This document shows positions 1-4,839 of a DNA stretch of 6,661 nt, piece after piece. The translations under genes were made by a program, and so were the position numbers. Under the pieces are notes generated by a model. That model saw only the letters and a program-made list of their open reading frames with translations, ran no database searches and was not told the origin of the DNA. The stretch is from JBFHKO01 sp041595355 (GTDB lineage: Bacteria; Pseudomonadota; Gammaproteobacteria; Enterobacterales; Aeromonadaceae): positions 1-6,661 of the forward strand of contig JBFHKO010000146.1 of assembly GCA_041595355.1 (NCBI GenBank), written 5' to 3'. How positions within the stretch are numbered: the first letter of the stretch is position 1; every line of letters begins with the position of its first letter.

Positions 1-1026
1 ATCGTCGATGCGCCCGAGCATGGCAGCGCCAGCGTCAACCCGGATGGCAGCGTCACCTACACCCCGGATGCCAACTACCATGGCGGCGACGGCTTTACCT
101 ACGAGGTCTGTGATACCGATGGCATCTGCGATACCGCCAGCGTCAGTCTGACAGTGAACCCGGTCAACGATCCGCCGACGGCCCAGGATGATACCTACAC
201 CACCCAGGAGGACGTGACCCTGAGCGTGCCGGCGCCCGGCGTGCTGGGCAACGACAGCGACCTGGATGGCGACAGCCTGACGGTGACGCTGCTCAGCAGT
301 CCCGACCACGGCACCCTGGTGCAAAATGGTGACGGCTCGCTGAGCTACACCCCGGATCCCAACTTCAACGGCAGCGACAGCTACACCTACGAAGCCTGCG
401 ATCCCAGCGGCGCCTGTGTCCCGGCCCAGGTGACCATAGTGGTCGGCGCGGAAAACGACGCCCCCGAGGCCAAGGATGATGCCTACAGCCTGGATGAGGA
501 CAGCACCCTGACGGTGCCGGCACCCGGCGTGCTGGACAACGACAGCGATGTGGACGGCGACAGCCTGACGGTGACGCTGCTCAGCAATCCCGGCCACGGC
601 ACTCTGGTGCAGAACCCGGATGGCTCGCTGAGCTACACCCCGGATCTCAACTTCAACGGCCTGGACAGCTACACCTACCAAGCCTGCGATCCCTATGGCG
701 TCTGTGACAGTGCCACCGTCACCCTGACGGTGAACCCGGTCAACGACGCCCCCGTGGCCAAGGATGACGCCTACACCACCACCCAGGACACCGTCCTGAC
801 CCTGGCGGCCCCTGGCGTGCTGGGCAACGACAGTGATGTGGATAACGATCCCCTGCTGGTGAGCGCCTTCGACGGCAGCAGCCAGTTCGGCGGCAGCGTG
901 TTCGTTAACCCGGATGGCAGCTTCAGCTATACCCCGGCCAGCGGCTTCGCCGGCATCGACAGCTTCACCTACACGGTGAGTGACGGTCAGGGCGGCAGCG
1001 ACACGGCCGTGGTCACCATCACGGTG
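1..1026 (+). repeat. In-frame tandem repeat array of ~288-294 bp units
   Basis: Units lie at 1-156 (partial), 157-444, 445-732 and 733-1026. The second and third are the same length (288 bp) and share exact DNA tracts, for example 31 bp at 268-298 and 556-586, and 25 bp at 334-358 and 622-646. The fourth is 294 bp and much more diverged. The three upstream units carry a C-D-x-x-G-x-C pair near the end; the last has serines instead. The DNA identity between units 2 and 3 points to recent duplication or gene conversion. Confidence 0.9.
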
Positions 1027-1410
1027 GAGGCGCGCAACAACCGCAGCATCTCGGTGGATCTGCAGAGCTTCAACCTCTCGGGCACCTACCTGAGTGGCTC
1101 GCTGCTCATCAGCAATCAGAGCGGCGGTTACAGTGTCCAGATCACCAATCTGGCCGTCGAAGTGCAGTACAAGCTGCCGGGTGGAAAGTGGACCTATGTG
1201 GCCGTCAAGCCTGACAGCTGCAGCTACAGCCCCAGCCCGCTGTTCCTGGTCACGGATCAGCAGCAGGTCAGCTTCAGCGGCTGCGAGCTGGACAGCGGCA
1301 CCCCTGATGGCGCCACCGTCCGCGTAACGGCCAAGGTGCAGATCTTCGGCCGCATCAAGGGCAGCAAGGCCAAGGAGGACGGCTGGTTCCTGAGCCGCCT
1401 CTCAAAGTAA
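1..1410 (+). CDS. Tandem-95/VCBS-like repeat surface protein, C-terminal part (5' truncated)
   Basis: The frame is open from the first base, so the true start lies outside the window; the GTG at 154 is internal to a repeat. The 469 visible residues comprise a partial repeat (1-52), three full Ig-like repeats (53-148, 149-244, 245-342) and a unique C-terminal region (343-469). Each full repeat begins with N-D-x-P-x-A-x-D-D, continues with a calcium-site-like N-D-S-D-x-D-x-D, then P-D-G-S-x-S-Y-T-P and a closing beta-strand (VTLTV). This is typical of cadherin-like/Big_9 'tandem-95' proteins, which are secreted or outer-surface adhesins. No RTX nonapeptides, sortase signal or C-terminal transmembrane anchor are visible, so the export route is unknown. 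The stop is TAA and a strong terminator follows 82 bp later. Family assignment is firm; the adhesin role is inferred. Confidence 0.9.
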   Translation: MVDAPEHGSASVNPDGSVTYTPDANYHGGDGFTYEVCDTDGICDTASVSLTVNPVNDPPTAQDDTYTTQEDVTLSVPAPGVLGNDSDLDGDSLTVTLLSSPDHGTLVQNGDGSLSYTPDPNFNGSDSYTYEACDPSGACVPAQVTIVVGAENDAPEAKDDAYSLDEDSTLTVPAPGVLDNDSDVDGDSLTVTLLSNPGHGTLVQNPDGSLSYTPDLNFNGLDSYTYQACDPYGVCDSATVTLTVNPVNDAPVAKDDAYTTTQDTVLTLAAPGVLGNDSDVDNDPLLVSAFDGSSQFGGSVFVNPDGSFSYTPASGFAGIDSFTYTVSDGQGGSDTAVVTITVEARNNRSISVDLQSFNLSGTYLSGSLLISNQSGGYSVQITNLAVEVQYKLPGGKWTYVAVKPDSCSYSPSPLFLVTDQQQVSFSGCELDSGTPDGATVRVTAKVQIFGRIKGSKAKEDGWFLSRLSK

Positions 1411-1431
1411 CGGCCAGGCAGGCCACCCGGA

Positions 1432-1465
1432 GGTGACCGGTAACCGGTAAACTCGGCCGGTCACC
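1432..1465. repeat. Inverted repeat after the repeat-protein gene
   Basis: Perfect 9-bp arms, GGTGACCGG at 1432-1440 and CCGGTCACC at 1457-1465, flank a 16-nt loop that itself repeats ACCGGTA. No T-run follows on either strand, so alone it is not a standard terminator. It may stabilise the 3' end of the upstream transcript, or be chance in GC-rich DNA. Confidence 0.35.
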
Positions 1466-1491
1466 CCCCGGCCAGCCATGCCGATATCGAT

Positions 1492-1535
1492 GTCCCGCTG
1501 CAAGGACCCAGGTCCCCTGCAGCGGGACTTTTTTT
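1492..1535 (+). terminator. Rho-independent terminator of the repeat-protein gene
   Basis: A perfect 11-bp stem, GTCCCGCTGCA at 1492-1502 with TGCAGCGGGAC at 1518-1528, is followed at once by seven T residues (1529-1535). Inside it, GGAC at 1504-1507 and GTCC at 1512-1515 can extend the hairpin. The T-run is only on the plus-strand side, so it ends transcription coming from the repeat-protein gene. Confidence 0.9.
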
Positions 1536-1559
1536 CGCGCCGGCTGGCAGGCGATGGGC

Positions 1560-1584
1560 AAAGAAACGGGGCCCGGGGGCCCCG
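1560..1584 (-). terminator. Rho-independent terminator of the DUF2279-like gene
   Basis: Read on the minus strand, CGGGGCC (1584-1578) pairs with GGCCCCG (1573-1567) around a 4-nt loop and is followed by TTTCTTT. It lies about 22 bp past the stop codon of the minus-strand gene. The T-tract is interrupted by one C, so it should be somewhat weaker than the plus-strand terminator opposite. Confidence 0.65.
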
Positions 1585-1605
1585 CAGACGAGAGCGGATC
1601 CGGCC

Positions 1606-2547
1606 TCAGGGGGGCAGCGGCAGGGCGGTGCCGGGGATCTGCAGGTACTCGAACAGCCGCTGGGTACCCGGCGAGGCGCCCAGGCGCTCGAGCACCAGCG
1701 GCACATGGATGCCGACCCCGATGAAGGGATGGCGGGAGCGGGCATCGAAGTAGGGCTCGTCATGGCCGGCAAAACCGCGACTGCCATAACCGGCCTGCAG
1801 CTCTATCCATTTGAGCAGCCTGTTATCGGCGGCCCCCCAGGCGCGCAGCGGAAACGCCAGCAGCCAGCGCGAGCCGGAATAGTCGGTCAGCAGATCGCGG
1901 TGCTCGCCATGGCGCACCGCCGGCGAGGGCCAGTATTCCCAGCGGAACTGGACCCGCTCGCGCCAGGCCGGATGACGCTGGCGCAGATACTCCAGCCCGG
2001 CGCCGGCCAGGTTGGCCAGCTGATCCTCCCAGCTGAAACCGTGATCCGGCGAGAAGCCGTCCCCCACCTCGACCGCCGTGGTCAGCAGCAGGCTGCTGAA
2101 GGCGCCGAAGCGGGCGGCCTGCGCCTCATCATGCCCCCAGTGCCGGTAGAGGCTGGCGCCAATGGCGGTGGCCACCGCCCCGGTGTAGGCATGCCCGAGC
2201 TTGTCGGCGCCCCCGCTGCGGGTATTCATCCCGAACCAGCCCTCGTGGCGGCTCTGGAAGTTCGACTCGCCCCAGTCCCAGAAGATCAGGCCGTAGGTGG
2301 TGACCCCGGCGAGGAGGCCGAGGTTCAGCGCCCGGCTCTTGCGCTCGCGCGTCCAGTCAGCCGTCATCCCGGCCGCCACCCCGGTGGCCGGACGCGCCGT
2401 CAGCGGAGCGCCGTCGGCACGCTCGATGGCCAGGCCCTCAGCGGCCAGGCCTTGCGTGGCCAGGCATGCGCCCGCCACGCCGAGCAGCAGATGGCCGAGC
2501 AGTGGCAGTCCTGCGACAGCGAATGCGGCGTGCCTCAAGCCGTGCAT
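1606..2547 (-). CDS. DUF2279 (YfiM-like) predicted envelope protein
   Basis: A 313-residue protein that starts at ATG 2547-2545 behind a good ribosome site (GGGGAGGA, complement of about 2551-2558). The first ~36 residues form a signal peptide with a hydrophobic core (VAGLPLLGHLLLGVAGA) and likely cleavage near G-L-A-A-E. A Cys at 28 follows A-G-A, a poor lipobox, so lipidation is uncertain. The DUF2279 signature is clear: D-K-L-G-H-A-Y-T-G at 115-123, then E160 with D-G-F-S-P-D-H-G-F-S-W-E-D at 163-175 and N179. A hydrophobic stretch at 78-90 precedes the motif. The C-terminal third (about 245-287) alternates polar and hydrophobic residues like outer-membrane beta-strands. E. coli YfiM is only about 107 residues, so this is a long version. 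The biochemical function of the family is unknown to me. It is transcribed away from hcp and convergent with the repeat-protein gene. Confidence 0.8.
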   Translation of the reverse strand: MHGLRHAAFAVAGLPLLGHLLLGVAGACLATQGLAAEGLAIERADGAPLTARPATGVAAGMTADWTRERKSRALNLGLLAGVTTYGLIFWDWGESNFQSRHEGWFGMNTRSGGADKLGHAYTGAVATAIGASLYRHWGHDEAQAARFGAFSSLLLTTAVEVGDGFSPDHGFSWEDQLANLAGAGLEYLRQRHPAWRERVQFRWEYWPSPAVRHGEHRDLLTDYSGSRWLLAFPLRAWGAADNRLLKWIELQAGYGSRGFAGHDEPYFDARSRHPFIGVGIHVPLVLERLGASPGTQRLFEYLQIPGTALPLPP

Positions 2548-2605
2548 GCGTCCTCCCCGACAGGCTTCGCAGGGCGGCCCCCTGCCGCCCCGTTCCTGCT
2601 TTGAG

Positions 2606-2611
2606 CTTATA
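2606..2611 (-). promoter_or_regulatory. Candidate -10 box of the DUF2279-like gene
   Basis: On the minus strand the hexamer TATAAG lies about 60 bp upstream of the start codon, giving a plausible leader of ~50 nt. There is no good -35 hexamer at 16-18 bp (the closest resembles GACTGG), so this is a weak call based on the -10 only. Confidence 0.25.
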
Positions 2612-2661
2612 CGCCCACGGCAAAGTAGCCAGTCAGCGCCATGCGGACCTGAGCGTCCATG

Positions 2662-2672
2662 GTCATTATGAC
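2662..2672. promoter_or_regulatory. NorR-type enhancer site 1 (distal)
   Basis: GTCATTATGAC is a perfect 11-bp palindrome that fits the NorR core GT-N7-AC. Its centre is about 130 bp upstream of the predicted hcp transcription start. It is one of three such cores between 2662 and 2716. NorR is the NO-sensing sigma-54 activator that in E. coli binds three sites upstream of norVW. No norR gene is visible in this window. Confidence 0.6.
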
Positions 2673-2679
2673 TTCAAGA

Positions 2680-2690
2680 GTCTAAATGAC
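2680..2690. promoter_or_regulatory. NorR-type enhancer site 2 (middle)
   Basis: GTCTAAATGAC fits GT-N7-AC and sits inside a 15-bp inverted repeat, GAGTC-N5-GACTC (2678-2692). Its centre is 18 bp from site 1 and about 112 bp upstream of the predicted start. It is the least symmetric of the three in its inner bases, so probably the weakest. Confidence 0.5.
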
Positions 2691-2697
2691 TCACAAC

Positions 2698-2724
2698 CGG
2701 CATTGGTCATAATGACCAATGCCG
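2698..2724. promoter_or_regulatory. NorR-type enhancer site 3 inside a perfect 27-bp palindrome
   Basis: The core GTCATAATGAC (2706-2716) fits GT-N7-AC. The symmetry runs far past it: 13-bp arms, CGGCATTGGTCAT and ATGACCAATGCCG, mirror around A2711 without mismatch. The centre is 26 bp from site 2 and about 86 bp upstream of the predicted hcp start, a normal distance for an enhancer-binding protein site. A half-site AAATGAC follows at 2731-2737. Confidence 0.65.
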
Positions 2725-2739
2725 ACCTTTAAATGACAT

Positions 2740-2752
2740 TAAGTGGTTGATA
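2740..2752 (-). promoter_or_regulatory. IHF binding site
   Basis: The minus strand reads TATCAACCACTTA, a perfect match to the IHF consensus WATCAA-N4-TTR. It lies between the NorR-type sites and the -24 element, where IHF bending brings a bound activator to sigma-54 RNA polymerase. The consensus is short, so position is what makes this persuasive. Confidence 0.55.
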
Positions 2753-2770
2753 ACAAATGATTTAAAAACA

Positions 2771-2786
2771 TGGCACGCCTCTTGTA
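2771..2786 (+). promoter_or_regulatory. Sigma-54 (-24/-12) promoter of hcp
   Basis: TGGCACG (2771-2777), four bases, then TTGTA (2782-2786) matches the RpoN consensus TGGCACG-N4-TTGCW except for T in place of C at -12. The GG and the -12 dinucleotide have the required 10-bp gap. Predicted transcription start is near 2797, leaving a leader of about 96 nt before hcp. Together with the upstream palindromes and IHF site, this points to NO-responsive, enhancer-dependent control of hcp. Confidence 0.8.
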
Positions 2787-2892
2787 ATCATTAGTGCGAC
2801 CGGGCCGCGAGCCCAGCCTCTTTCATCCCTGCCCCGCCGGCCGACGCCATGGCGCGGGGCGGCGCATCCGGCCACAGGCCAAGGAGCCCAAC

Positions 2893-4554
2893 ATGTTTTG
2901 CGTGCAATGTGAACACACCATCCGTACCCCCGTCGCCACCGGCTGTGCCTATGCCATGGGCATGTGCGGCAAGACCAGCGAAGTCTCCGATCTGCAGGAT
3001 GTGCTCATCTACCTGCTGCAGGGGGTCTCGGACTACGCCCTCAAGGCACGGGAGTTCGGCATCATCGATCGCGACATCGACGCCTACGTCTGCCAGGCCT
3101 TCTTCGCCACCCTGACCAACGTCAACTTCGATGCAGCGCGCATCCTCGCCTTCATCGATGAAGCCCAGCAGCACAGGGGCAGCCTCAAGGCCCGTTACGA
3201 GGCCGCCTGCCTGGCTGCCAAGCAGCTGCCCGCCGAGGCCACCGGCCCGGCCGCCGTCAGCCTGAGCGCCGACAAGGCCGCGCTGCTGACCTGGGCCCCC
3301 AACGCCGCCGTGAACCGGGATCTGGCCGCCATCGGCGAGGATATCCTGGGGCTGCGCCTGCTGTGCCTCTACGGCCTCAAGGGCGCTGCCGCCTACATGG
3401 AGCACGCCCGGGTGCTGGGGCAGCAGGATGACGCCATCGGCGCCGAGTTCCACGCCATCATGGCCTGGCTGGGCAGCGATCCCACCGACATGAACGAGCT
3501 GCTGGCCTGCGCCATGCGCATCGGCCAGATGAACTACCAGGTGATGGCACTGCTGGATCGGGGCGAGACCGAGACCTTCGGCCATCCGAGCCCGGTGCAG
3601 GTGAACCTCAAGCCGGTAGCCGGCAAGGCGATACTGGTCTCGGGCCACGACCTGCACGATCTGGAGAAGATACTCCAGCAGACCCAGGGCACCGGCATCA
3701 AGGTCTACACCAACGGCGAAATGCTGCCGGCACACGGCTACCCGCAGCTGAACAAGTACCCGCATCTGGTCGGCAACTACGGCACCGCCTGGCAGAACCA
3801 GCAGAAAGAGTTCGCCGCCTTCCCCGGCGCCATCGTCATGACCTCCAACTGCATCATCGATCCGAACGTGGGCCACTACGCCGATCGCATCTTCACCCGC
3901 AGCATCGTCGGCTGGCCGGGGGTCACGCACATCGAGGGGGACGATTTCTCCGCCGTCATCGACAAGGCCCTCTCCCTGCCCGGTTTCCCCTATGACGAGA
4001 TCCCGGCCTACACCACCACCGGCTTTGCCCGCAACGCCCTGATGGCGGCCGCCCCGGCGGTCATCGAGCAGGTGAAGGCCGGCAACATCCGCCACTTCTT
4101 CCTCATCGGCGGCTGCGATGGCGACAAGACCGAGCGCAGCTACTACACCGACATGGCCAAGGCGGTACCCGAGGATTGCCTGATCCTGACCCTGGCCTGC
4201 GGCAAGTTCAAGTTCAACCACCTGGAGTTTGGCGACATCAACGGCATCCCCCGCTTCCTGGATGTCGGCCAGTGCAACGACGCCTACTCCGCCATCCAGC
4301 TGGCGCTGGCGCTGGCCGAGGAGTTCGGCTGCGGCGTCAACGAGCTGCCGCTGTCGCTGGTGCTCTCCTGGTTCGAGCAGAAGGCCATCGTCATCCTGCT
4401 GACCCTGCTCTCGCTCGGCATCAAGGGCATCCGCGTGGGCCCCACCGCGCCGGGCTTCCTGACCCCGAACCTGGTGCAGTACCTGAACGAGAACTTCGAT
4501 CTCAAGCTCATCAGCAGCGTGGAGCAGGATCTGGCCGACATCCTGGCGGCGTAA
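2893..4554 (+). CDS. hcp: Hybrid cluster protein Hcp (NO / hydroxylamine reductase)
   Basis: A 553-residue cytoplasmic iron-sulfur enzyme, close to the ~550 of E. coli Hcp. Start ATG 2893 follows AAGGAG with 6-nt spacing and gives the canonical M-F-C-V-Q-C beginning; a longer in-frame start at 2794 would lie at or before the predicted transcript start. The N-terminal motif C3-X2-C6-X11-C18-X6-C25 is the class found in enteric Hcp, binding a [2Fe-2S] cluster. All expected hybrid [4Fe-2S-2O] cluster ligands are visible: H252, E276, C320, C408 (persulfide position, in G-G-C-D-G-D-K), C436, C461, E495 and K497. Hcp was first described as a hydroxylamine reductase; in E. coli it is a high-affinity NO reductase (2 NO to N2O) and also drives protein S-nitrosylation. 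Its electron donor, hcr, follows after an unusually long gap. The upstream sigma-54 module suggests NO induction. Confidence 0.97.
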   Translation: MFCVQCEHTIRTPVATGCAYAMGMCGKTSEVSDLQDVLIYLLQGVSDYALKAREFGIIDRDIDAYVCQAFFATLTNVNFDAARILAFIDEAQQHRGSLKARYEAACLAAKQLPAEATGPAAVSLSADKAALLTWAPNAAVNRDLAAIGEDILGLRLLCLYGLKGAAAYMEHARVLGQQDDAIGAEFHAIMAWLGSDPTDMNELLACAMRIGQMNYQVMALLDRGETETFGHPSPVQVNLKPVAGKAILVSGHDLHDLEKILQQTQGTGIKVYTNGEMLPAHGYPQLNKYPHLVGNYGTAWQNQQKEFAAFPGAIVMTSNCIIDPNVGHYADRIFTRSIVGWPGVTHIEGDDFSAVIDKALSLPGFPYDEIPAYTTTGFARNALMAAAPAVIEQVKAGNIRHFFLIGGCDGDKTERSYYTDMAKAVPEDCLILTLACGKFKFNHLEFGDINGIPRFLDVGQCNDAYSAIQLALALAEEFGCGVNELPLSLVLSWFEQKAIVILLTLLSLGIKGIRVGPTAPGFLTPNLVQYLNENFDLKLISSVEQDLADILAA

Positions 4555-4585
4555 GGCCCGGGCCAATGTCTGTCTGTTGAGCACT

Positions 4586-4705
4586 CGTCATGCTCGCGAA
4601 AGCGGGCATCCAGACGAATTCACCGCCGGGGTACCCGCCTGGCCTGGTGGTTAACGACCACCATCCCGATGGGTTCCCTGGATCCCCGCCTGCGCGGGGA
4701 TGACG
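4586..4705. repeat. REP-like palindromic element with inverted ends
   Basis: The two 28-bp ends (4586-4613 and 4678-4705) are inverted copies agreeing at 23 of 28 positions, with the shared frame CGTCAT...CGCG...GCGGG.ATCCAG. Each end is itself a hairpin: ATGCTCGC/GCGGGCAT on the left with one mismatch, and ATCCCCGC/GCGGGGAT on the right (4682-4689 with 4694-4701), perfect. The interior has another hairpin, TGGTGGT 4645-4651 with ACCACCA 4657-4663. Such 'GTCATTCCCGCG...GCGGGAATCCAG' repeats are common, non-coding and multicopy in Proteobacteria, and when translated give spurious peptides of the type R-R-H-P-R-A-G-G-D-P. No target-site duplication is evident. Confidence 0.8.
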
Positions 4706-4715
4706 GCGGTTTTTT
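4682..4715 (+). terminator. Possible terminator or attenuator at the right end of the REP-like element
   Basis: The right-end hairpin (8-bp stem 4682-4689/4694-4701, loop CTGC) is followed by GACGGCGG and then six T residues (4710-4715). An alternative stem, CCGCC 4686-4690 with GGCGG 4705-4709, abuts the T-run directly. Either could cause partial termination after hcp and so lower hcr-nirB expression relative to hcp. The gap from the stronger stem to the T-run makes this less certain than a standard terminator. Confidence 0.45.
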
Positions 4716-4766
4716 ACCATGCAGGGTCAGCCATAGCGCCGTCATGGCCGTGGCAAGGAGCCCGTT

Positions 4767-4772
4767 AGGAGG
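4767..4772 (+). promoter_or_regulatory. Shine-Dalgarno of the hcr leader ORF
   Basis: AGGAGG, a consensus ribosome site, is 7 nt before ATG 4780 and 12 nt before ATG 4785. Three of its bases lie in the loop and three in the right arm of the hairpin 4758-4776, so folding could mask it. Its spacing favours ATG 4780, whose frame does not encode Hcr. Confidence 0.5.
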
Positions 4773-4779
4773 GCTCTGC

Positions 4780-4839
4780 ATGAGATGGACAGGCCAGCAG
4801 CCCCGGCCCTCCAGGTCGAATCGAGAGAGAAATCCATGA
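4780..4839 (+). CDS. Possible 19-residue leader peptide upstream of hcr
   Basis: ATG 4780 lies 7 nt after AGGAGG and opens a 19-codon frame (MRWTGQQPRPSRSNRERNP) ending in TGA 4837-4839. The stop overlaps the chosen hcr start as ATGA, a classic arrangement for translational coupling. The peptide is arginine- and proline-rich with no recognisable motif. It may be a real leader that feeds ribosomes to hcr, or a chance frame; the strong ribosome site and exact overlap are the only evidence. Confidence 0.35.
   Translation: MRWTGQQPRPSRSNRERNP

Larger units (their letters stand above)
2548..2892. other. Divergent intergenic region between the DUF2279-like gene and hcp
   Basis: This 345-bp region has no convincing gene. 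The stretch 2660-2800 is much more AT-rich than its surroundings and holds the hcp control elements, listed separately. The half nearest the minus-strand gene (2548-2655) is GC-rich and shows only that gene's ribosome site and a weak promoter candidate. The last 60 bp before hcp are a GC-rich leader with a possible hairpin (GCCCCGC 2831-2837 with GCGGGGC 2854-2860). Confidence 0.8.
4555..4835. other. Long hcp-hcr intergenic gap
   Basis: The 281 bp between hcp and hcr are much more than is usual for this pair, which sits nearly end to end in E. coli. The gap holds a REP-like element (4586-4705), a T-run just after it (4710-4715), a small hairpin (GAGCCC 4758-4763 with GGGCTC 4771-4776) and a short leader ORF. 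I see no convincing promoter for hcr in it. Confidence 0.8.

Noticed and set aside
154..156. GTG as start codon of the repeat protein
   Set aside because: The frame is open to the left edge and the upstream residues form the end of another repeat, so this is internal.
1705..2604. 299-residue open frame on the plus strand opposite the DUF2279-like gene
   Set aside because: No family resemblance or ribosome site. The minus-strand gene has a signal peptide, conserved motifs, a Shine-Dalgarno and a terminator.
2748..2761. Possible FNR box starting TTGAT before hcp
   Set aside because: The left half TTGAT is good but the right half reads AATGA instead of ATCAA, so the site is not supported.
2757..2771. 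AT-rich imperfect palindrome ATGATTTAAAAACAT resembling an NsrR operator
   Set aside because: 12 of 15 positions are symmetric, but relative to the NsrR consensus ATGYATTT-N-AAATRCAT it lacks one base in each half. Its place beside the -24 element would suit a repressor, but the spacing is wrong for a confident call.
2791..4584. 597-residue open frame on the minus strand opposite hcp
   Set aside because: It mirrors the GC-rich codon pattern of hcp, has low-complexity H/Q/G/V-rich content, no ribosome site and no recognisable domain. hcp on the plus strand explains the DNA fully.
4511..4720. 69-residue minus-strand frame beginning V-K-N-R-R-H-P-R-A-G-G-D-P
   Set aside because: This is the usual spurious translation of the GTCATCCCCGCG...GCGGGGATCCAG repeat, not a gene.
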